A DNA stretch of 8,838 nucleotides from positions 1-8,838 of the forward strand of contig CAMJMP010000027.1 of NCBI GenBank assembly GCA_946407055.1, in the 5' to 3' direction. A program made the translations under genes and the position numbers. This document shows, piece by piece, positions 1 through 5,679 of the stretch; positions within the stretch are counted from its first letter, which is position 1, and every line of letters begins with the position of its first letter. The DNA is from an uncultured Mycoplasmatota bacterium (GTDB lineage: Bacteria; Bacillota_I; Bacilli_A; RF39; UBA660). A model generated the notes under the pieces. The model worked only from the letters and a program-made list of their open reading frames with translations. It had not been told where the DNA came from and did not search any database.

Positions 1-113
1 TCGAAGCGGTAATCGCTGATGATATTGCTGTAGTAAATCATAATAAAGCAATTGCTGAATTCCATTATATAGATTTAAAAGGTAATAAACTATTAGTATA
101 TCCAAAGAAATAA
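1..113 (+). CDS. 3' end of an unrecognised protein-coding gene (partial)
   Basis: The reading frame enters at base 3 and runs 36 codons to a TAA at 111-113, followed in frame by a second TAA. The visible tail contains the segment AIAEFHYIDLKGNKLLVYPKK from about 20 residues before the end, ending in a short beta-like stretch and two lysines. An 8-bp hairpin terminator begins 5 bases after the stop, which supports this being a real gene end. In many Bacilli the gene before coaE is mutM/fpg or polA, but this tail shows neither the C-terminal zinc finger of Fpg nor the usual end of DNA polymerase I, so I do not assign it. The bulk of the gene lies outside the window. Confidence 0.7.
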   Translation, partial: EAVIADDIAVVNHNKAIAEFHYIDLKGNKLLVYPKK

Positions 114-118
114 TAAAT

Positions 119-143
119 AACTAGTCGAATGACTAGTTTTTTT
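119..143 (+). terminator. Rho-independent terminator of the upstream gene
   Basis: A perfect 8-bp stem, AACTAGTC paired with GACTAGTT, surrounds a GAAT tetraloop and runs straight into a T tract ending at 143. It separates the upstream partial gene from the coaE operon. Confidence 0.85.
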
Positions 144-166
144 GTGCAATAATAATTATTTAAATT

Positions 167-194
167 TTGAAATTATTATACTTTGTAATATAAT
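167..194 (+). promoter_or_regulatory. Sigma-A-type promoter for the coaE-coaD-hydrolase operon
   Basis: TTGAAA at 167-172 and a consensus TATAAT at 189-194 are separated by 16 bases. Transcription would start near 201, giving a leader of about 18 bases that contains the AGGAGG ribosome site at 206-211. The spacing and the position just after a terminator make this a convincing vegetative promoter, although the AT-rich background means the -35 match is partly expected by chance. Confidence 0.65.
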
Positions 195-218
195 AACAAA
201 TCAGTAGGAGGAATATGA

Positions 219-776
219 ATGATTATAGGTATCTGCGGTAAATCGGGTTGTGGTAAAACAACATTAGCTAATAATATAATTGAACTAACTAGTAGAGAAG
301 CCGTTCACTTGGATATAGACAAGGTAGGGCATCAAGTAATTACAATACCTGAAGTAAAAGAAGAATTAGTTAATACTTTTGGTGAATCAATATTAACTGA
401 AGATTACGTTGATAGAAAAAAATTAAATAAAATAGTATTTGATTCTAAAGAAGAAATGGCTAAGCTTACAGAAATAACATGGAAACATATGCAAATTATA
501 ATAGACAAATTTATAAGTGAGAATAAAGATAAAATAATTATTCTAGATTGGCAACTATTACCAATCACTCAGTATTTTAATATGTGTGATATAAAAATAT
601 TATTAGATGTCCCATATGAAATAAGAAAAGAAAGAACAATCAAAAGAGATAATATAACTGAAGAAGCATTTGATTTAAGGGAAAAAGCAAGTACACCAAT
701 TAATCCAAATGACTTTGATTATGTTTTAAAAGATAATGGTAGAGAACAAGTTGAAAGGGTAGTGAAATCACTATGA
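219..776 (+). CDS. coaE: Dephospho-CoA kinase, divergent (CoaE)
   Basis: Likely phosphorylates the 3'-hydroxyl of dephospho-CoA with ATP, the last step of coenzyme A synthesis, in the cytosol. Seen: a Walker A loop GKSGCGKTT (residues 7-15), an acid-rich LDIDKVGH segment (31-38) matching the family's D-x-D...H region, the DRKKLNKIVF block (65-74) typical of CoaE, and a lid-like RKERTIKRD stretch (136-144). At 185 residues it is slightly shorter than the usual 200 or so. The P-loop lacks the common GGIxSGKS form, and DWQLLP (110-115) replaces the usual DxPLL, so this is a divergent member; another P-loop small-molecule kinase is the alternative. The immediately overlapping coaD argues strongly for CoaE. 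The start is set by AGGAGG at 206-211, 7 bases before the ATG. Confidence 0.8.
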   Translation: MIIGICGKSGCGKTTLANNIIELTSREAVHLDIDKVGHQVITIPEVKEELVNTFGESILTEDYVDRKKLNKIVFDSKEEMAKLTEITWKHMQIIIDKFISENKDKIIILDWQLLPITQYFNMCDIKILLDVPYEIRKERTIKRDNITEEAFDLREKASTPINPNDFDYVLKDNGREQVERVVKSL

Positions 777-1258
777 CAAAAGTATTATATCCAGGAAGTT
801 TTGATCCTATGACAAAAGGACATATGAACATCGTTGAACAAGCAAGTAAATTGTTCGATGAAGTAATAATTGCTGTAATGCATAATCCAGCCAAGAAGAA
901 TGCCTTCTTTTCAACAGAAGAAAGAATCGAACTTATTAAGGAACTATATAAAAAAGCAAATAATATAAAAGTAGTTGCAGCTAGTGGAGCAACAGTAGAT
1001 GTTGCAATTCTTCATGACTGCCAAGCAATCATTAGAGGATTAAGAAGTTTAACTGACTTCGATTATGAAGTACAAATGCAACAAATTAACAAAGAGATAT
1101 CTGGTGGCAAAGTAAATACTGTATGTTTATTTGCTGATAAAGATTATCAATTTGTATCATCAAGTATGGTTAAAGAAGTATTTAGTTTAGGTAAAGATAT
1201 TTCACCATACGTTGATCCTATCGTTCAAGATAGAATGGTACTAAAGAAAAGAAGTTAA
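773..1258 (+). CDS. coaD: Phosphopantetheine adenylyltransferase (CoaD)
   Basis: Transfers AMP from ATP to 4'-phosphopantetheine, giving dephospho-CoA and pyrophosphate: the step just before CoaE. The 161-residue length is normal for the family. Seen: the N-terminal YPGSFDPMTKGH block (6-17), holding the TxGH nucleotidyltransferase motif with H17; the RGLRSLTDFDYE block (88-99) that binds substrate; and the C-terminal VSSSMVKEV motif (128-136), equivalent to the ISSxxVRE motif of the superfamily. Its ATG shares four bases (ATGA, 773-776) with the coaE stop, so translation is probably coupled. Fusion or pairing of these two activities is well known, for example in the bifunctional CoA synthase of animals; here they remain separate polypeptides in the order last step, then second-last step. 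Confidence 0.97.
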   Translation: MTKVLYPGSFDPMTKGHMNIVEQASKLFDEVIIAVMHNPAKKNAFFSTEERIELIKELYKKANNIKVVAASGATVDVAILHDCQAIIRGLRSLTDFDYEVQMQQINKEISGGKVNTVCLFADKDYQFVSSSMVKEVFSLGKDISPYVDPIVQDRMVLKKRS

Positions 1259-1262
1259 TTAA

Positions 1263-2027
1263 ATGAATAAAATAGTAATTACACCACTAGGTACAATATC
1301 TCCATATCCAAAAGGAAATATGAACTGCCCAGGATTCCTAGTAGAATATAATGGCAAAAGAATATTATTAGATTGTGGTAATGGTATAACAAGATTAATG
1401 AATCTTCCAGAAGATTTAAAAGATTTAAATATAATAGTTACTCACTATCACAAAGATCATATAGGTGATTTAGGTTCATTACAATATGCATCCTATGTTT
1501 ACCATAATTTAGGAATGTTAGATAAAAAGATAAATATTTATCTTCCAAAAAATGATTTTGCACATAATAGAGAAGCAATATTATCTAACAATGAAAGTTA
1601 TGCGAACTATCATGACATAACTGATTCTTCTTCATTTGCTGTTGATGATTTAAATGTATCTTTCAATGATAATAAATCTCACACTGTTGAATCATATATG
1701 GTTAAATTGCAAAGTGATGATTTCAAAGTAATATATACTTCTGATATTGGTACAACTAATATGGAAGAGTTAATTAGATTCTGTAAAAATGCCAATATCA
1801 TTATTTGTGAAAGTTCATTCATCCAAAAGCATAATTCAAATAGCAAAACACATATGACAGCACTAGATGCTGGAACTTTAGCACGAGAAGCAAATGCTAA
1901 TAAACTAGTATTAACTCACTTGTGGCCAGAAGAAGATAGATCTTTATACTTGGAAGAAGCAAAACGTATCTTCCCAAATACAGAAGTTGCTGAAGAAGGA
2001 AAGAAACTAGTTTTAACTAAGAAATAA
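1263..2027 (+). CDS. Metallo-beta-lactamase-fold hydrolase, YhfI / RNase Z-like
   Basis: A 254-residue cytosolic metal-dependent hydrolase. Seen: the zinc-binding signature HYHKDH (61-66, H-x-H-x-D-H), followed by candidate metal ligands H140, D161 in YTSDIG and H219 in LVLTH. The segment around H197 (HMTALDAGTLA) resembles the HxT...A block of the RNase Z and phosphodiesterase branch. Overall layout and length resemble Bacillus YhfI rather than true tRNase Z, which is longer and carries a flexible arm; no such arm is obvious. The substrate is not predictable from sequence. It starts 4 bases after the coaD stop with only a weak purine-rich ribosome site (AAGAAAAGAAG), so it is the third gene of the coaE operon and may rely on ribosomes finishing coaD. 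Confidence 0.85.
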   Translation: MNKIVITPLGTISPYPKGNMNCPGFLVEYNGKRILLDCGNGITRLMNLPEDLKDLNIIVTHYHKDHIGDLGSLQYASYVYHNLGMLDKKINIYLPKNDFAHNREAILSNNESYANYHDITDSSSFAVDDLNVSFNDNKSHTVESYMVKLQSDDFKVIYTSDIGTTNMEELIRFCKNANIIICESSFIQKHNSNSKTHMTALDAGTLAREANANKLVLTHLWPEEDRSLYLEEAKRIFPNTEVAEEGKKLVLTKK

Positions 2028-2030
2028 AAC

Positions 2031-2054
2031 ACTAACCAAATGGTTAGTTTTTTT
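2031..2054 (+). terminator. Terminator of the coaE-coaD-hydrolase operon
   Basis: ACTAACC (2031-2037) pairs with GGTTAGT (2042-2048) around a 4-base AAAT loop, followed by a run of T to 2054. It begins 3 bases after the hydrolase stop codon. Confidence 0.88.
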
Positions 2055-2073
2055 ATTCGAAAATAATAAACTA

Positions 2074-2102
2074 TTGAGGATAATATAAAAATGTGGGATA
2101 AT
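2074..2102 (+). promoter_or_regulatory. Promoter of the hybrid histidine kinase gene
   Basis: TTGAGG at 2074-2079 is separated by 17 bases from GATAAT at 2097-2102, and a TG at 2094-2095 gives an extended -10 (TGGGATAAT). Transcription would start near 2109, leaving a leader of about 55 bases before the ATG at 2165. I saw no riboswitch-like structure in that leader. Confidence 0.6.
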
Positions 2103-2164
2103 GTGCTTGTAAGATATGCAACTAGTTAATGAATGTTTATATAGATGAAAGTAAAGGTGAAAAT

Positions 2165-3364
2165 ATGAGAGAAGATACAGAAAGAAAGGAATTCTTATCA
2201 AGTGTTTCCCACGAAGTAAGAACATTATTAAATACTATAGTTGGTCTATCTGACGATATAAGTGGTTATGAAACTTTACCAGATGAAATAAGAGAAGATG
2301 CTGAGGATTTAAACTCTTCTTCTAAAGAACTATTTAATTTAATAGATAGTATTATTGACTATGTATTAATAGAAAATGGTCAAATGAAAATGGTAGAAGC
2401 TCCATATAATCCTAAAGCACTATTTGAAGAAGCGTCTAAAGTAGATGAAGAATTATTTGAAGATAAACCTATAGATTTCCATACAAATATAGATGAAAAG
2501 TTACCATATGAATTAATAGGTGACAAAACACATATTACTAAAATTGTTAGAAGTCTTATCACTAATGCTATTAAGTACACTGACAGTGGAGATGTTTGGT
2601 TTGATGTTAGTTACATTAATGATAATGATTATTGTAATCTAGTAATAAGTGTTAAAGATACTGGTCGTGGAATACCACCAGAAGAAATGGAAACTCTATT
2701 TGCTAAAATAAATAGATTAAAAATAGAGAGAGATACTGTTACTGAAGGACTAGGTCTAGGTCTTGCTATTTCTAAAAGCTTAATCGAAATGATGAATGGA
2801 AGAATAAGAGTAGAAAGTCGTTATGGTGAAGGATCTACATTTGAAGTAACTATTCCTCAAAAGATTAAACAAATGGAAGAATCTGAATTATCAAGAACTC
2901 AAAGATTAAGATTAGAACAAATTAGTTATGAAGAAGAAGGCTACGGCTATAAGAAAGTTCTTATTGTAGATGACAATATGTTAAATATAAAAGTTGCTCG
3001 TCGTATCCTTGAACAATATGATCTAATAATAGAAGAATGTTATAATGGTCAAGAATGTATTGACATGGTATCTGAATCTAATGATTTTGATTTAATCTTA
3101 ATGGATATGATGATGCCAGGTATGAGTGGAGAAGAAACATTAGAAAGACTTAAATTAATACCAGATTTCGAAACACCAGTTATAGCAGTAACTGCTATTG
3201 CTGAACCAGGCGCTCAAGAAAAATATGAAAGTCAAGGATTTGCTGATTATATAGCAAAACCATTCTCTAAAGAAGAACTAGAGAAAAAAATAGAAAAAGT
3301 ATTCAAACTAGAAGATATTCGTGATGAAGAATTAGAAGAAGAATATGAAGAAAATCAATGGTAA
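2165..3364 (+). CDS. Soluble hybrid histidine kinase-response regulator without sensor domain
   Basis: A 399-residue cytosolic two-component protein. Domains in order: a HisKA-type phosphoacceptor helix with the H-box SHEVRTLLN (H16); a HATPase domain with N-box around N134 (LITNAIKYT), G1 box DTGRGIPPEE (165-174) and G2 box GLGLGLAIS (195-203); a linker of about 30 residues; and a receiver domain with acidic pair D269/D270, phosphoacceptor D314 in LMDMMMPG, T343 and K365 in AKPF. A very acidic tail ends the protein. There is no membrane segment, PAS/GAF sensor or output domain. The H-box has Leu where Pro is nearly universal (RTPLN). A longer frame begins at 2129, but that ATG lacks a ribosome site, whereas AAAGGTGA at 2153-2160 fits 2165. 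It has its own promoter and terminator and no partner gene is visible. Confidence 0.93.
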   Translation: MREDTERKEFLSSVSHEVRTLLNTIVGLSDDISGYETLPDEIREDAEDLNSSSKELFNLIDSIIDYVLIENGQMKMVEAPYNPKALFEEASKVDEELFEDKPIDFHTNIDEKLPYELIGDKTHITKIVRSLITNAIKYTDSGDVWFDVSYINDNDYCNLVISVKDTGRGIPPEEMETLFAKINRLKIERDTVTEGLGLGLAISKSLIEMMNGRIRVESRYGEGSTFEVTIPQKIKQMEESELSRTQRLRLEQISYEEEGYGYKKVLIVDDNMLNIKVARRILEQYDLIIEECYNGQECIDMVSESNDFDLILMDMMMPGMSGEETLERLKLIPDFETPVIAVTAIAEPGAQEKYESQGFADYIAKPFSKEELEKKIEKVFKLEDIRDEELEEEYEENQW

Positions 3365-3382
3365 CTATACCATTGTTTTTTT
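3356..3382 (+). terminator. Terminator overlapping the kinase stop codon
   Basis: CAATGGTA (3356-3363) pairs perfectly with TACCATTG (3368-3375) around an ACTA loop, followed by seven T. The left arm encodes the last residues of the kinase and the TAA stop (3362-3364) lies at its inner end, so the terminator is embedded in the end of the gene. Confidence 0.9.
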
Positions 3383-3383
3383 A

Positions 3384-3392
3384 TGCTATAAT
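3384..3392 (+). promoter_or_regulatory. Extended -10 promoter of the membrane protein-tfoX operon
   Basis: TGCTATAAT at 3384-3392 is an exact extended -10 element. A 17-base spacing would place the -35 at 3364-3369, inside the preceding terminator loop, where there is no good match, so recognition would depend on the extended -10. Transcription would begin near 3399, giving a leader of about 16 bases with a GAGGA ribosome site. Confidence 0.6.
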
Positions 3393-3414
3393 AAGTAATG
3401 AAATGAGGAAAATT

Positions 3415-4647
3415 ATGAAGAAACTATTTGGTGGTCTAAAACTAACTTGGCCAAAACTAATTATATTTGCAATAATAGCTGGTGCTTATACAGCATTAAT
3501 GGCCTTATTACCATTTACAAAAGATACGTCTTTTAGAGATATAGCTATTTCATTTGAATGGTGGATCTTCTTTGGTATTATCATAATTGCTAACAGTAAG
3601 TCACCTTTAGATTCAGCATTAAAATGCTTTGTCTTCTTTTTGATAAGTCAACCACTAGTATATTTAATCCAAGTACCATTTAGCGAAATGGGTTGGAAAC
3701 TATTTGGTTATTACTATTATTGGTTCTTATGGACACTTGCTTGTTTACCAATGGGTTTCTTTGGTTACTATATAAAAAAGAAAAACTTATTAAGTGTAAT
3801 CATTCTACTACCGATGTTCTTAGCATTAATACTTATGGGAATAGGATACATAAATAGTGCAATTGAATCTTTCCCACATCATTTACTATCTGGTATAGCA
3901 TGCTTTGGCATAATACTAGTAGTTACATTTGGTTTATTTGATAAATTAAAATATAAAATAATTACATTATCATTATGTTTAATAGGAGCAGTAGGTATGG
4001 TATTACTAGGAATGGATATATTAAAAACTAAATTTGAAACAGTTAGAACATTAAGTGATATTACTATCGTTGGCGATGTTAATGTTTCTTACTTCTCTGG
4101 TGATAAAGACGGTAAAGTAGAATTAATAAAAACAGAAGAAGGTTACAATATAAAACTAATTGGTCATCAAGGAGGCAAATATAAATTTACTATAACTGAT
4201 GAAAAAGATAACTCATATGAATATGAATACTATTTTGATAAAGAAAACAATACAGTAATTCTAAATATGACTAAACCAAATAAAAAGGTTGAATTTGTAC
4301 CAAACATAGATATTACTATCAACGGTAAAACTTACAAAGCCACTTTAGAAGACAATGAAACATCTAGAAGGTTAATAGAATTATTACCATTTGAAGTAAC
4401 AATGGAAGAATTAAATGGCAATGAAAAATATATCTATCTAGCATCAAGTTTCCCAGTTAACGCAACAAAACCAAAACATATTGAAAAGGGAGATATCATG
4501 TTATTTGATAACAGTTGCATAGTTATATTCTATAAATCATTTAATACAGATTTTGAATATACTAGAATTGGTCATATAGATAATTTAGACAATTTAGGTA
4601 AAGAAGATATAATTGCTAAATTTGAAATACCAAATGTAGAGGAGTAG
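3415..4647 (+). CDS. Seven-helix membrane protein with beta-rich C-terminal domain, function unknown
   Basis: A 410-residue protein I do not recognise. The N-terminal half has about seven hydrophobic segments, roughly residues 15-33, 45-60, 65-87, 97-118, 124-144, 152-175 and 180-203. The rest, roughly 205-410, is hydrophilic and rich in alternating Val/Ile/Tyr, suggesting a beta-sandwich-like soluble domain; with seven crossings and the Lys-rich N terminus inside, it would lie outside the cell. There is no signal peptide separate from the first helix and I see no catalytic motif. The start at 3415 is chosen because GAGGA at 3405-3409 precedes it at a normal distance; an in-frame ATG at 3358 lies inside the preceding terminator and upstream of the promoter, so it cannot be used from this transcript. 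It is the first gene of an operon with the TfoX-domain gene, which follows after 3 bases. Confidence 0.8.
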   Translation: MKKLFGGLKLTWPKLIIFAIIAGAYTALMALLPFTKDTSFRDIAISFEWWIFFGIIIIANSKSPLDSALKCFVFFLISQPLVYLIQVPFSEMGWKLFGYYYYWFLWTLACLPMGFFGYYIKKKNLLSVIILLPMFLALILMGIGYINSAIESFPHHLLSGIACFGIILVVTFGLFDKLKYKIITLSLCLIGAVGMVLLGMDILKTKFETVRTLSDITIVGDVNVSYFSGDKDGKVELIKTEEGYNIKLIGHQGGKYKFTITDEKDNSYEYEYYFDKENNTVILNMTKPNKKVEFVPNIDITINGKTYKATLEDNETSRRLIELLPFEVTMEELNGNEKYIYLASSFPVNATKPKHIEKGDIMLFDNSCIVIFYKSFNTDFEYTRIGHIDNLDNLGKEDIIAKFEIPNVEE

Positions 4648-4650
4648 AGT

Positions 4651-4947
4651 ATGGCCACTACAAAAGAATATAGAGATTTTATCTTAGAACAATTAAATAT
4701 ATTAGAAAATATAACTTGTAAACCAATGATGGGTGAATATCTTCTATATTATGAAGGATTATTATTTGGTGGTATCTATGATGATAGATTATTAGTTAAA
4801 ATTACTGACTCTAATAAGAAATATAATATGGAAGAAACTATACCATATAATGGAGCCAAACCAATGTATTTAGTTAGTGATGTAGATAATCAAGACATTC
4901 TAAAAGAAATAGTACTAAATTCATGCGAAGGGGTAAGTAAGAAATGA
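4651..4947 (+). CDS. TfoX N-terminal domain protein
   Basis: A 98-residue protein consisting only of a TfoX/Sxy N-terminal domain. Family-typical segments visible are CKPMMGEYLLYYEG (23-36), FGGIYDDRLLVK (39-50) and IPYNGAKPMYLV (64-75). In gammaproteobacteria full-length Sxy/TfoX co-activates competence genes with CRP, but that role uses a longer protein with a second domain. Stand-alone copies like this one are common in Bacillota, actinobacteria and others with no established function, so a competence role should not be assumed. AGAGGAG at 4638-4644, 6 bases before the ATG, drives initiation and overlaps the end of the membrane-protein gene. The stop shares ATGA with the next gene. Confidence 0.9.
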   Translation: MATTKEYRDFILEQLNILENITCKPMMGEYLLYYEGLLFGGIYDDRLLVKITDSNKKYNMEETIPYNGAKPMYLVSDVDNQDILKEIVLNSCEGVSKK

Positions 4948-5150
4948 GTAAATATCAACCATTATGGGATTATGTAAAAAAACATAATAAAGACGAATAT
5001 AAACTATCTTTTGAAGAAGTAAAGGGGATAACAGGTTTTGAATTTGATCATGCTTTCTTATCTTTTAAGAAAGAACTACCAGATTATGGTTATGAATTCA
5101 AAAAACTTTCTTTAAAAGAAAAATGGGTAATGATTGTTAAAAAGAAATAG
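4944..5150 (+). CDS. Small conserved hypothetical protein, 68 residues
   Basis: A short, lysine-rich soluble protein starting SKYQPLWDYVKKHN and containing a FEEVKGITGF helix and an ELPDYGYEFKKLS segment. It resembles a widely scattered family of small hypothetical proteins in which an N-terminal PLWxYVK helix is followed by a LSFEEVExIxGF helix, possibly a small helix-turn-helix-like or DUF7662-type fold. I recall the resemblance but cannot verify the family name. It overlaps the tfoX-like gene by 4 bases (ATGA), implying coupled translation, and its stop codon lies inside the operon terminator. No catalytic or metal-binding motif is visible. Confidence 0.8.
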   Translation: MSKYQPLWDYVKKHNKDEYKLSFEEVKGITGFEFDHAFLSFKKELPDYGYEFKKLSLKEKWVMIVKKK

Positions 5151-5169
5151 CATAAAAGCTATTTTTTTT
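5145..5169 (+). terminator. Terminator of the membrane protein-tfoX operon
   Basis: AAATAGC (5145-5151) pairs with GCTATTT (5158-5164) around a 6-base loop and continues into T to 5169. The left arm contains the TAG stop (5148-5150) of the 68-residue gene. The stem is AT-rich, so termination may be less efficient than at the other sites. Confidence 0.75.
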
Positions 5170-5175
5170 CAATAC

Positions 5176-5204
5176 TTGTAATACTTTATGAAAGGGTGTA
5201 TTAA
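5176..5204 (+). promoter_or_regulatory. Possible promoter of the DUF3795-hydrolase operon
   Basis: TTGTAA at 5176-5181 and TATTAA at 5199-5204 are 17 bases apart, just after the preceding terminator. The -10 is imperfect and the leader would be only about 12 bases, so this is tentative. Leakage through the upstream AT-rich terminator could also supply transcripts. Confidence 0.35.
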
Positions 5205-5222
5205 ATATATAGAGGTGAACTT

Positions 5223-5675
5223 ATGGAATCTATATGTGGCGCAAATTGTGAAGAATGTGAACTATATAAAAACAAAAAATGTGAAGGATGCCGAGCTACC
5301 AATGGCTGCCCATTCGGTAAAAAATGTTGGATAGCTAAATACTATGAAATAGGTGGTAAGGAATCTTTTGCTGAGTTTAAAAAACAAATAATAGAAGAAT
5401 TTAATTCTTTAAATATTGATGGAATGCCAAAAATAACAGAACTATATGCCTTAAATGGGACATATGTTAATATGGAATACCCATTACCAAATGGAACAAA
5501 AGTAAAATTCTTAAATGACAATGAAACATATCTAGGTACTCAAGTAGAATGTGAACTCAATGATGGCGATATCAAAAAGTGTTTTGGATTATTAGCAAAT
5601 ACAACATTCTTACTTGTATGTGAATATGGAGAGAATGGTTCTAACCCAGAAATAATAATCTATAAAAAGAGATGA
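5223..5675 (+). CDS. Cysteine-rich DUF3795-like protein
   Basis: A 150-residue soluble protein. The first 40 residues hold seven cysteines at 5, 9, 12, 20, 23, 29 and 35 (CGANCEEC...CEGC...GCPFGKKC), the pattern of DUF3795-like proteins, and would suit binding of zinc or an iron-sulfur cluster. From about residue 45 onward there is a mixed alpha/beta region with well-formed segments such as YPLPNGTKVKFLND (86-99) and CEYGENGSNPEIIIYKKR at the C terminus. The biochemical function of this family is not established as far as I know. AGAGGTGA at 5211-5218 provides a good ribosome site. The alpha/beta hydrolase gene follows 4 bases after the stop, so the two are co-transcribed. Confidence 0.82.
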   Translation: MESICGANCEECELYKNKKCEGCRATNGCPFGKKCWIAKYYEIGGKESFAEFKKQIIEEFNSLNIDGMPKITELYALNGTYVNMEYPLPNGTKVKFLNDNETYLGTQVECELNDGDIKKCFGLLANTTFLLVCEYGENGSNPEIIIYKKR

Positions 5676-5679
5676 CACC

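Noticed and set aside
700..894. Minus-strand open frame across the coaE-coaD junction
   Set aside because: It lies antisense to two confidently identified enzymes, has no ribosome site, and its translation is low-complexity hydrophobic sequence expected from AT-rich antisense frames.
2103..2164. Leader of the kinase gene as a riboswitch or upstream peptide
   Set aside because: It is only about 55 bases, AT-rich, without a convincing stem set. The ATG at 2101 opens just three codons and the one at 2129 lacks a ribosome site.
2013..2225. Minus-strand open frame between the hydrolase and the kinase
   Set aside because: It covers a terminator, the kinase promoter and the kinase start on the other strand; the Tyr/His/Leu-rich translation has no family character.
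4651..4947. Competence regulator role for the TfoX-domain protein
   Set aside because: Only the N-terminal domain is present and no competence genes or CRP-type sites are nearby; the known role belongs to longer gammaproteobacterial proteins.
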